Positions 33,033 through 40,376 of a stretch of DNA of 64,000 nt are shown here, in pieces. The notes beneath the pieces were generated by a model. The model saw nothing but the letters and a program-made list of their open reading frames with translations, made no database searches and was not told the DNA's origin. The stretch comes from JBGRQB01 sp041725875 (lineage in GTDB: Bacteria > Bacteroidota > Ignavibacteria > Ignavibacteriales > Melioribacteraceae), in the NCBI GenBank assembly GCA_041725875.1, contig JBGRQB010000002.1, positions 47,970-111,969 on the forward strand, written 5' to 3'. Both the position numbers and the translations under genes were made by a program. Position 1 is the stretch's first letter. Each line of letters starts with the position of its first letter.

Positions 33033-34814
33033 ATGCTGGATCAAAAACTGGAAATGATAGATAAGATTGGTTATCTCCTTCTTAAAAAAGGAATTATAGA
33101 TAACGAAATTTTAATAGATGCACTAAAAACAAAAGAGAGTGACTCAAATAAAAGAAACCTGGCACAGATTCTTGTTCAGGATTTTAGTTTTGATCATGAT
33201 ACAATTTTCAGAGAAGTTGCACTTCTTTATGCTTTTCGTGAGCTGAATTTCAGTATAGATCAGCTTTCGGAAGATAGAATTGAAGAGATTAAATCCCTTA
33301 TCCTTGATAAGGGAGATGATATCAAAAAACTTTTGCTGGAACACAGAGTTATCCCTTTTAAGTTTGATGACAGAATAAAAGATAAACTGATTCTCGGAGC
33401 TGTAGATCCTACAGATCGATCCCTTACCAAAATTGCTTATGTTCTTAATGTTAAAAAGTTTGAGATTAACTATCTCAGAAAAAAAGATTACGATAAACTT
33501 ATAGAGAAAGTTTTTCCTCAGCAAAATGAATTTCTTCAAAAGTTGGAAGAAACAGATGAAGAGATTTCAATTGAAGATGAAGAAGAAGCAATCAACGAAG
33601 AAGAACTGGAAGCGGAGATCAACAAAAGTGCCCTGATAAATCTTGTTGAAGGTACACTTGTTGAAGCTGTGCGTCGCGGTGTGAGTGATATCCATATTGT
33701 GCCTGCCGGTAAAAAAACAACCGAAGTAAGATTCAGGGTTGACGGTAAGCTTATGACCTGGTACAAACAGGAAAACACTTTTCCCGAAGCAGTTATTGCA
33801 GTTGTTAAAGATCGTTCCAGAGGTATGGACAGATTTGAAAGAGAGAAAGCGCAGGATGGTTTTATTCAGCGTGAAATAGATGGAACAATCATCAGATTTC
33901 GTGTTTCAATTCTTCCAATGGTGGGAACAGAACTTAAAAATAAATTTGAAAGCGTTGTAATTCGTATCCTGGATGACAGAAAAGTAATTAAAGATCTTGA
34001 TAAACTGGGAATTTCAGGTTACGCTAAAAAAGCTTTCAACAAATCTATTCGTCAGCCGCAAGGGATGGTGATACTTACCGGCCCTACCGGAAGTGGTAAA
34101 AGTACCACACTTGTTGCCGCTCTTTATCAGGTTATGACGCCGGAAAGAAATACACTTACAATAGAAGATCCTGTTGAATATGTAATTGATGGTGCCCGAC
34201 AATTAAAAATTGGGCCTAAAATGAATTTTGAACAGGCCATTCGCGCAATTTTACGGCACGACCCCGACATTGTACTTGTTGGTGAGATGCGTGACCGCGA
34301 AACCGCTGAAACCGCAATCAAACTTGCAAATACAGGTCACCTTACATTTTCAACACTTCATACCAATGATGCGCCAAGTGCTGTTGCCCGTTTATATAAA
34401 ATGGGCGTTGAACCCTTCCTGATTGCTTATGCAATTAATATTATTGTTGCGCAGCGACTTATCCGAAGGGTTTGTCCGGAATGTAAAAGAAAAATGACAA
34501 ATTATGATCCCGAACTTTTCCAAAATGCCGGTTTACAAATTGAAGACTGGAAAAATGTTGAAATTTACGAAGCAGTAGGCTGTGAAAAATGTAACAACAC
34601 AGGTTATAAAGGTCGTTTGGCAATTCACGAAGCACTCTATTTTACAAATGAAATAAGAGAAATAATTGTAAGATCGGGTGATGAAGTAAATGAAGAACAG
34701 CTGAGACTTCAAGCCAAAAAAGACGGCACTTTAAATCTTCGTGATTCCGGTATGGAAAAAGTTCGTCTCGGATTAACAACAATACAGGAAGTAATTGCAG
34801 GTACAAGTGACTGA
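33033..34814 (+). CDS. pilB: Type IV pilus assembly ATPase (PilB/GspE family)
   Basis: A 593-residue AAA-type secretion ATPase. An N-terminal MshEN-like region (1-150) and an acidic linker (EEISIEDEEEAINEEELE) are followed by the N2 domain and the ATPase core. Walker A GPTGSGKS is at 350-357, the Asp box is TIEDPVEYV, Walker B is DIVLVGEMRDRET and the His box is STLHTND. The zinc-binding cysteine pairs C481/C484 and C517/C520 are intact, as in assembly rather than retraction ATPases. It powers fibre extension. It follows pilC by 7 bases and is followed by a 235-base gap before pilT. Confidence 0.93.
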   Translation: MLDQKLEMIDKIGYLLLKKGIIDNEILIDALKTKESDSNKRNLAQILVQDFSFDHDTIFREVALLYAFRELNFSIDQLSEDRIEEIKSLILDKGDDIKKLLLEHRVIPFKFDDRIKDKLILGAVDPTDRSLTKIAYVLNVKKFEINYLRKKDYDKLIEKVFPQQNEFLQKLEETDEEISIEDEEEAINEEELEAEINKSALINLVEGTLVEAVRRGVSDIHIVPAGKKTTEVRFRVDGKLMTWYKQENTFPEAVIAVVKDRSRGMDRFEREKAQDGFIQREIDGTIIRFRVSILPMVGTELKNKFESVVIRILDDRKVIKDLDKLGISGYAKKAFNKSIRQPQGMVILTGPTGSGKSTTLVAALYQVMTPERNTLTIEDPVEYVIDGARQLKIGPKMNFEQAIRAILRHDPDIVLVGEMRDRETAETAIKLANTGHLTFSTLHTNDAPSAVARLYKMGVEPFLIAYAINIIVAQRLIRRVCPECKRKMTNYDPELFQNAGLQIEDWKNVEIYEAVGCEKCNNTGYKGRLAIHEALYFTNEIREIIVRSGDEVNEEQLRLQAKKDGTLNLRDSGMEKVRLGLTTIQEVIAGTSD

Positions 34815-34997
34815 TCCGTTATTACATATATAATTATAGATGTAAAACTTATCGGATCTTTTCGAATATCAACTTATGATTAACGAATAATTTAGAATTA
34901 AAATTTCTTGAAACTGTATTATTTTGAACCATTTATTTATTTGATACAGTTAAAATATATCAAAAACTGATTAATTTGACTTAAAAGCGTGTTTTTT

Positions 34998-35013
34998 TGG
35001 CATTTTAGTTGCA
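34998..35013 (+). promoter_or_regulatory. Sigma-54-type promoter of the pilT-pilMN-pilOP-secretin transcript
   Basis: TGGCAT-TTTAG-TTGCA matches the -24/-12 consensus at all but one position, with GG and GC exactly 10 bases apart, 37 bases upstream of the start codon. It is the best of the set and stands in the 235-base gap after pilB. Confidence 0.78.
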
Positions 35014-35049
35014 GTATAAAGACGTTTTAATGACAACTTTGGTAAACAA

Positions 35050-36276
35050 ATGATTAATGATGCTAAATCACTTTTAACCAGCTTTTCAAACCAGATTCCC
35101 CAAAATATAATGGGACCTGAAAGAGTTGCATTTATCTCTAAAAATGTTCCTAAGCTTTCTGGTTCGCAAAAAGTCCTTTTATTTGATTTGATGAATCACA
35201 TTTTATCTGTTATGGTAGAACGTGATGCATCTGACGTTGAAATTGGAGGACATGGCGCAAATGAATCCGTGTGGTTCCGAATATTTGGAGAAAAAGCGAG
35301 AGCTGAAGATTTACCAAAGTTAAATGAAGATGAAGCCGCTGTTTTGATTTTAAGTCAGTTAAACGATAACCAGCGTGAAATATTTTTAAGTGAAAGAAGT
35401 CTCGACTTCAGTTACACTTTCTTTTACGAGCCGCAGGATAAAAAAATCAGGTTCAGAGCAACAGCATATTTTGATCTTGATTCAATAGCAATCAATATGA
35501 GAGCAATTGCAGGTTCTACCAGACCAGTAGAATCGCTTGAGTTTCATCCTAATGCTTTAAATACAATGAGTCATAATTATATCAAGTTCGGTCTTTCACT
35601 TGTAACCGGAATTACCGGTTCGGGTAAATCAACCACACTTGATTCAATTATAGATTTTCACAACGGATTTGATCCTTGTCATATAGTAATAGTTGCTTCT
35701 CCTGTTGAGTATGTTCATCAATCTAAAAAATCTATTGTAAAACACAGAGAAGTTGGAAGAGATGTAAAATCTTTTAAAGACGGAGTTGTTCAGGCATTGC
35801 GTCAGGACCCTGATATTATTGTAATTGGTGAGATGAGAGATCCTGAAACAATTTTAGCTGCACTTGAAGTAACTGATACCGGACATAAAGTGTTTTCAAC
35901 ACTTCATACATCTTCCGCCATTGAGTCAATCGACAGAATTATTGCAGAAGTTCATCCTTCCGAGCAGGAACGTGTGAGAAACAGACTTGCAGATGTTTTG
36001 GTAAGTGTGGTTTCGCAGAAACTTGTTCCTAGTCTGGACGGCAAACGTGTTCTTGCCAAAGAAGTTTTGCTTGTAACACCAAGTGTAAAAGCTGCGATAA
36101 AAAACGATAATTTAAGTGAAATTTATATGATGATTAATCAAGGCGGACCACAAGGTATGATTACAATGGAACAGGACCTTATGAGATTGTTTCAACAACG
36201 GAAAATTTCCAGAGATAATGTAATTGCGTATGCCAACAATAAAACCAGAATTATGCAATTGCTCAAAGGAATGTAG
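35050..36276 (+). CDS. pilT: Type IV pilus retraction ATPase (PilT family)
   Basis: A 408-residue PilT-like ATPase with Walker A GITGSGKSTT near 191-200, Walker B DIIVIGEMRDPET near 257-270 and His box STLHTSSAIESIDRII near 282-297. AIRN/VRN-type retraction features are present (LSEIYMMINQGGPQGMITMEQDLMRL). The zinc cysteines of assembly ATPases are absent, which fits PilT. One oddity: the Asp-box segment usually TIEDPIEF reads IVASPVEY (A216, S217), so the E-D pair is lost while the second Glu is kept. PilT depolymerises the fibre for twitching and uptake, showing that this is a pilus rather than a type II secretion system. It starts its own transcript from the sigma-54-like promoter. Confidence 0.9.
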   Translation: MINDAKSLLTSFSNQIPQNIMGPERVAFISKNVPKLSGSQKVLLFDLMNHILSVMVERDASDVEIGGHGANESVWFRIFGEKARAEDLPKLNEDEAAVLILSQLNDNQREIFLSERSLDFSYTFFYEPQDKKIRFRATAYFDLDSIAINMRAIAGSTRPVESLEFHPNALNTMSHNYIKFGLSLVTGITGSGKSTTLDSIIDFHNGFDPCHIVIVASPVEYVHQSKKSIVKHREVGRDVKSFKDGVVQALRQDPDIIVIGEMRDPETILAALEVTDTGHKVFSTLHTSSAIESIDRIIAEVHPSEQERVRNRLADVLVSVVSQKLVPSLDGKRVLAKEVLLVTPSVKAAIKNDNLSEIYMMINQGGPQGMITMEQDLMRLFQQRKISRDNVIAYANNKTRIMQLLKGM

Positions 36277-36278
36277 AT

Positions 36279-37826
36279 ATGAAACATTTGGTATGTACAT
36301 ATTGCGAACACAACGAAACAAAGCTTGTTGTTTTTTCCCGCGATAACGGAAAAATAAAAATACATCGCTCTGTTGCAATTAACACTTCCCAAATTGCATC
36401 CGGAGAATTAACTTCGTCAGAAGATTTTGATCTGGCTACTGATAGTCTGGCCTCTGATGTTACATTCGACAGTTACGGTTCGGGCGATATTTATTCCTCT
36501 TCACAAGGTGAAGTTTCATTTGATGTTGGCGAGCTTGCTGCAAATCTTTACGATATAAATTTGTCAGGAGCAGAATTTGTTCCTGTTGTGAGCGACCCGA
36601 TTTTAAGTTACCATATTTTTGCAGGTGAAGAAGGAAAAGACAAAAAGAAATTTAAGAATCAGATTATTGAAGATATTCAAAATACAAAGGGACTTGTAAT
36701 ATCTCAAGATAGTCTGGATTATATAGATTACTCTGAAAATGAAAAGCTGGTTGCGTTTATTGAAGACGGCATTCCTTGTGTGGAACAGATTAATGCGCTG
36801 GCAAAGATAAATAATAAAAGATATTACAAAATCCCGACTGTAAAAAGCTCCGATGTTGCGCTTGCTCATCTTGTTACTTCGGCAAACAATTTTTTCCCTG
36901 AAGATTATTCATTAATAATTTACACAGGAAAAGAATTTAGCAAGCTTATTTTCCTTGAAGGCAACAAGCTGAAACATATTGGAACACCGCTGGATATCGG
37001 GACTGAAAATCTTCACACTTACGATGTTTATTTTTCCAAAATTCTTCTTGAAATGGAAAATGGCGGAATTCCTCGTCTGGATAACGTTATACTTTGCGGT
37101 GAAGATAATTCTGAAAATCTGGTTCTCTCCTTTTACGGAACTTTCCCTGAAGCAGATGTTAGTCAGCTGAACTTTGAAATGTTTGATATGTCATTCCTTT
37201 CAGAAGAAGATCAGGAAGTGATTTCGGCATTTGCAATACCAATGGCTGCTGCGCTTGAATATTACGATGAAGCAGATAAGAACCATCGCGGGATAAACCT
37301 TTTACCAAAATATATAAAAGATAATCAGAAAGTTTTAACGTTTGGCTGGCATAGTTTTGCAGTTCTTCCTCTCCTGTTTTTGGCTGCGTTTTACTTTACA
37401 TTTACAATTTTATCTCAATATAAAGAGATTGATCAAAACGAACTTAAAATAAAAAATCTGACAGAACTTCAGATTCAGAATCAGACCATAATTGATTCTA
37501 TGACGGTAATATCGGGGAAAGTTGAAAACTTTGGACGAACCCAGGCAATACTTGATTCAGCATCAATCGGGACTGAAGTCTGGTCAAAAACCATAGATAA
37601 AATCTCCACCTTTGTTGAAAGAAGAAGAAATTTCTGGGTATCAAAAATTCAGACACTTGATCAAAGATTAATAATTTCAGGACATTCAATGTCGAGAAAA
37701 TCACTAACGGAATTCACAGATTTTAACAACAATGCAATGTTGCAGAATATCATTTACGATCCGTTACGTGAAAAAAACACCTTTGCTTTTTTATTGGAAT
37801 GCGATTTGTTTAAAGAACAAGAATAG
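36279..37826 (+). CDS. PilM-PilN fusion protein of the pilus alignment complex
   Basis: This 515-residue protein has two parts. Residues 1-335 are a soluble, actin-like PilM region (MKHLVCTYCEHNETKLVVFSRDNGKIKIHRSV, then YSLIIYTGKEFSKLIFLEGNKLKHIGTPLDIG). Residues 340-515 form a PilN-like part starting with the NLLP motif (INLLPKYIK), one membrane segment at about 356-378 (SFAVLPLLFLAAFYFTFTILS) and a coiled-coil periplasmic tail. In most pili PilM and PilN are separate, with the NLLP motif of PilN gripping PilM; here they are one chain, like GspL of type II secretion. It begins 2 bases after pilT. Confidence 0.83.
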   Translation: MKHLVCTYCEHNETKLVVFSRDNGKIKIHRSVAINTSQIASGELTSSEDFDLATDSLASDVTFDSYGSGDIYSSSQGEVSFDVGELAANLYDINLSGAEFVPVVSDPILSYHIFAGEEGKDKKKFKNQIIEDIQNTKGLVISQDSLDYIDYSENEKLVAFIEDGIPCVEQINALAKINNKRYYKIPTVKSSDVALAHLVTSANNFFPEDYSLIIYTGKEFSKLIFLEGNKLKHIGTPLDIGTENLHTYDVYFSKILLEMENGGIPRLDNVILCGEDNSENLVLSFYGTFPEADVSQLNFEMFDMSFLSEEDQEVISAFAIPMAAALEYYDEADKNHRGINLLPKYIKDNQKVLTFGWHSFAVLPLLFLAAFYFTFTILSQYKEIDQNELKIKNLTELQIQNQTIIDSMTVISGKVENFGRTQAILDSASIGTEVWSKTIDKISTFVERRRNFWVSKIQTLDQRLIISGHSMSRKSLTEFTDFNNNAMLQNIIYDPLREKNTFAFLLECDLFKEQE

Positions 37827-37832
37827 AGTAAA

Positions 37833-38594
37833 ATGGATCGAAAAATAATAAATACCATAATTTTAATAGTTGTGCTTGTATTACTTTCCGTAACAGGCGG
37901 GGGCTACAGTTTCTGGTTTTTACAAAAAGAGATTGATAAGCAGAATGTTAAAATAAAGAAACTGGAAGAAACTTCGTATGACACGGAAAAACTTATGGAT
38001 CAGTTGCAGCAGTTAAAAGATCAGGCAGCTGAACTTGATTCCATTCTTGCTCTCAGAAAGTTTAACATTCCAATCGGATTGAAACAATCAGGTTTCTACA
38101 ACTTTATTAATAAGGTGAGTTTCAGTTTTGCTCCGCAATCTTATGTTAATATAGAATATGAAAGTGAAAACTTTGGTGAGCATTTTAACTATTATCAGTA
38201 TAAGCTTTCCGGACAAGCATATTTCAACGACTTATATAAGCTTGTCTATGCTGTTGAACAAAGTAAAGAACTTAAAAAAATAGAAAATGCAGAAATAGAT
38301 AATTTTGTAAAAGTTGATGACGACGGAATTCCTTATTATCTGGTAAACTTTTCAATGAATGCAAAAGTCTATTTTGCAAATGACGACAGATTTGCTTCGG
38401 CTGAGTTCAGAGAAAACAGACTGAAACCAAATCCTATTTACGATCTGTTTTATCCTTTAATAAGAAACGAAATTCCGCCTAACATAAATAATTTGCTGGA
38501 TGTACAAACAGCAAAACTGCTGGCACTTGTTCCTGACGGAGCCTTTCTGGCAGATGAAAGCGGAAATACATTTTTATTATGGGAAGGTGACTAA
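37833..38594 (+). CDS. PilO-like protein with a C-terminal PilP-like domain, cut by an in-frame stop
   Basis: A 253-residue frame with an N-terminal membrane segment (6-28), a coiled coil (30-70) and a PilO-type ferredoxin-like domain (about 85-170). From about residue 205 it resembles PilP/GspC homology-region beta strands: LLALVPDGAFLADESGNTFLLWEGD. The TAA at 38592 interrupts it; the same frame continues for 41 sense codons (see next entry) that finish the PilP-like domain. This makes a PilO-PilP fusion. The pilus needs PilP to contact the secretin, so a stop here should matter. It is 6 bases after pilMN and upstream of the secretin. Confidence 0.75.
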   Translation: MDRKIINTIILIVVLVLLSVTGGGYSFWFLQKEIDKQNVKIKKLEETSYDTEKLMDQLQQLKDQAAELDSILALRKFNIPIGLKQSGFYNFINKVSFSFAPQSYVNIEYESENFGEHFNYYQYKLSGQAYFNDLYKLVYAVEQSKELKKIENAEIDNFVKVDDDGIPYYLVNFSMNAKVYFANDDRFASAEFRENRLKPNPIYDLFYPLIRNEIPPNINNLLDVQTAKLLALVPDGAFLADESGNTFLLWEGD

Positions 38595-38720
38595 GTTTAT
38601 CTGGGTTACCTGACTGAAATCGATTTTGATAAATCCCAGGTTTCATTTATCCTTAATAAAGGAGGGATTATTGAAAAAATAACGCTTGATATTACAAAGA
38701 AAAAAGAAAAAGAAAAATAA
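38595..38720 (+). pseudogene. Stop-separated C-terminal end of the PilO-PilP protein
   Basis: In frame with the preceding gene, 41 codons without a stop read VYLGYLTEIDFDKSQVSFIL and NKGGIIEKITLDI plus a Lys/Glu tail, then TAA at 38718-38720. The GD-stop-VYLGYL join looks like the usual PilP sequence G-D-K-V-Y-L-G, so an AAA (Lys) to TAA change is the simplest explanation. It has no start codon of its own. Confidence 0.7.
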
Positions 38721-38733
38721 AAAGAGTTTGGCA

Positions 38734-39993
38734 ATGAGAAATCTAAAAACAGTATTAGCATTATTATTTTTTCTGAGTTGTTTTTCGTTCGGACAAAAAA
38801 CAATTCTTGAAAAAACTCTTTCGGGAAAATACAGTAAAGAAGAAGCAGTAACTCTTTCCGAAACTCTTCCCTTTGATAAAGCAATTGAAATACTTAGCGC
38901 TGTAAGTGAACAGCATACAGGAAAAAGAATAGTATTAGCAGTGGAAAAAACAGATCCTATCGGAATTCCTATTGTTAACACTTATTATAAAAAAGCCCTT
39001 ACTCTGATTGTTCAATATAACAGTCTGATTTTTGAAGAACGTGAAAACGTTATTGTTGTTCTTAAAAGAAATGATCCGGCTGCTAATGCCGATCCTACAA
39101 GCTATGCTTCTGTGGGATCAAGAGAAGTTAAAATTTCAGCTGTATTTTTTGAAGCAAATATTACTGAAATGAAAGAACGCGGAATTAACTGGGAATTTTT
39201 GTTAACAGGTAAAGGCGTTAATATTGGCGGGAAAATTTTAACTTTTGGAGAAGCGCAGGAACAGGAAAGTTCTCAGAATAATAATCAGACTTCAGAAACA
39301 AACGATTTTAAACTTACTTCTTCCACAACTTTTAAGTCGGGCAATTACACCGGAAAAGCCACGGCAGCATTTAAGTTTTTTGAAAATGAAAATCTCGGCG
39401 ATATAATTGCAATGCCTACTGTTACTGTAAGGGATCAGACAAAAGGCCGAATTCAGATAGGTTCCAACATTTCGGTTAAACAAAGAGATTTTTCAGGTAA
39501 TGTAATAGAAACGTTTATTCCGACAGGTACAATTATAGAAATCACTCCATTTTTATATAATGAAGATGATGTTGATTACATTTTATTAAAAGCTCATGCA
39601 GAACGAAGTACAGCTATTGTTGGTGCAGCAACCACAGAAATCAAAAAAACAGAAGCAGATACAGAGGTATTGCTTCTTAACGGCGAAGAAACAATTATCG
39701 GCGGTTTGTTTGATGTTCAGCAGACAAGCGAAAGAACCGGTATTCCGATACTAAGAGATCTTCCCTGGTGGTTCTTTGGTATTCGTTACCTTACAGGATA
39801 TGAGCAGGAAAAAACAATTAAAAAAGAAGTTGTGATCTTGCTAAAAGCTGAAATAGTTCCTACTTTAAAAGAAAGAGTTTTAATGAAAAAAAGTGAAAGC
39901 CCTATTGATGACAAATATCAGAAAGATTTGAAGAGCATCAAAAGGTATAAAATCAACAAGTTCTTTAGTAAAGAAAAAGAAGAGGAAAAGTAA
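38734..39993 (+). CDS. Short secretin (PilQ/GspD-type) outer-membrane channel
   Basis: A 420-residue protein (from this start) with a signal peptide (1-20, ending FSFGQK). One STN/N-domain-like module (about 45-110) has FDKAIEILSAVSEQHTG and TYYKKALTLIVQYNSLIFEERENVIVV. The secretin core follows, with AIVGAATTEIKKTEADTEVLLLNGEETIIGGLFDV and TGIPILRDLPWWFFGIRYL, the conserved C-terminal signature. It has only one N-domain, compared with several in usual PilQ. The ATG at 38734 is preferred over the frame start at 38686, whose first 16 residues are a Lys-rich tract just before the signal peptide. It forms the pilus exit channel and is last in the pilus operon. Confidence 0.85.
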   Translation: MRNLKTVLALLFFLSCFSFGQKTILEKTLSGKYSKEEAVTLSETLPFDKAIEILSAVSEQHTGKRIVLAVEKTDPIGIPIVNTYYKKALTLIVQYNSLIFEERENVIVVLKRNDPAANADPTSYASVGSREVKISAVFFEANITEMKERGINWEFLLTGKGVNIGGKILTFGEAQEQESSQNNNQTSETNDFKLTSSTTFKSGNYTGKATAAFKFFENENLGDIIAMPTVTVRDQTKGRIQIGSNISVKQRDFSGNVIETFIPTGTIIEITPFLYNEDDVDYILLKAHAERSTAIVGAATTEIKKTEADTEVLLLNGEETIIGGLFDVQQTSERTGIPILRDLPWWFFGIRYLTGYEQEKTIKKEVVILLKAEIVPTLKERVLMKKSESPIDDKYQKDLKSIKRYKINKFFSKEKEEEK

Positions 39994-39998
39994 TTAAA

Positions 39999-40376
39999 AT
40001 GGAAAATATACTTATTGTAGATGATGATGAAAATTTATGTTCGGTACTTTCTGAAGAATTAGAAGAAATAGGTTATTTTACCTCTTATGTAACCGGAGCC
40101 GAAGAAGCTGTAAAGTTTGTAACCGACGGAAATAAAATAGATCTTATTTTACTTGATCTCAAAATGCCCGACAAAGATGGATTTTTTGTATTAAAACATC
40201 TTAAAGAAAACAACATCAAAATGAAAGTGATTGTTTTAACTGCTTATGCAGATGTTAAAAGTGCTATAGATTCTGCCAGACTGGGTGCAACAGATTTTAT
40301 CAGTAAACCTTATGATCTGGATGAACTTATCATCACTATCAGAAAAGTTTTACAAAAAGAAGACAATGAAGATTAA
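39999..40376 (+). CDS. Single-domain response regulator (CheY-like)
   Basis: A 125-residue receiver domain alone. The acidic pocket DDDE (8-11) and the phosphoacceptor Asp in LILLDLKMPDKDGF (about 52) are present, as are the switch Thr/Ala in VLTAYAD and the Lys in ISKPYDLDEL. It has no output domain, so it must act through protein contacts. It starts 5 bases after the secretin and overlaps the start of the next kinase gene by 11 bases, so it is tied both to the pilus and to the kinase. A CheY-like link between kinase and pilus motors, as in PilG/PilH systems, is a reasonable guess. Confidence 0.9.
   Translation: MENILIVDDDENLCSVLSEELEEIGYFTSYVTGAEEAVKFVTDGNKIDLILLDLKMPDKDGFFVLKHLKENNIKMKVIVLTAYADVKSAIDSARLGATDFISKPYDLDELIITIRKVLQKEDNED

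Noticed and set aside
30655..39993. Type II secretion system instead of a type IV pilus
   Set aside because: The presence of a PilT retraction ATPase and two abundant pilin-like proteins, and the M-N-O-P-Q order, fit a pilus better.
40285..40365. Extended N-terminus of the large hybrid kinase
   Set aside because: It overlaps the CheY-like gene in another frame and precedes a proper signal-anchor start at 40366.
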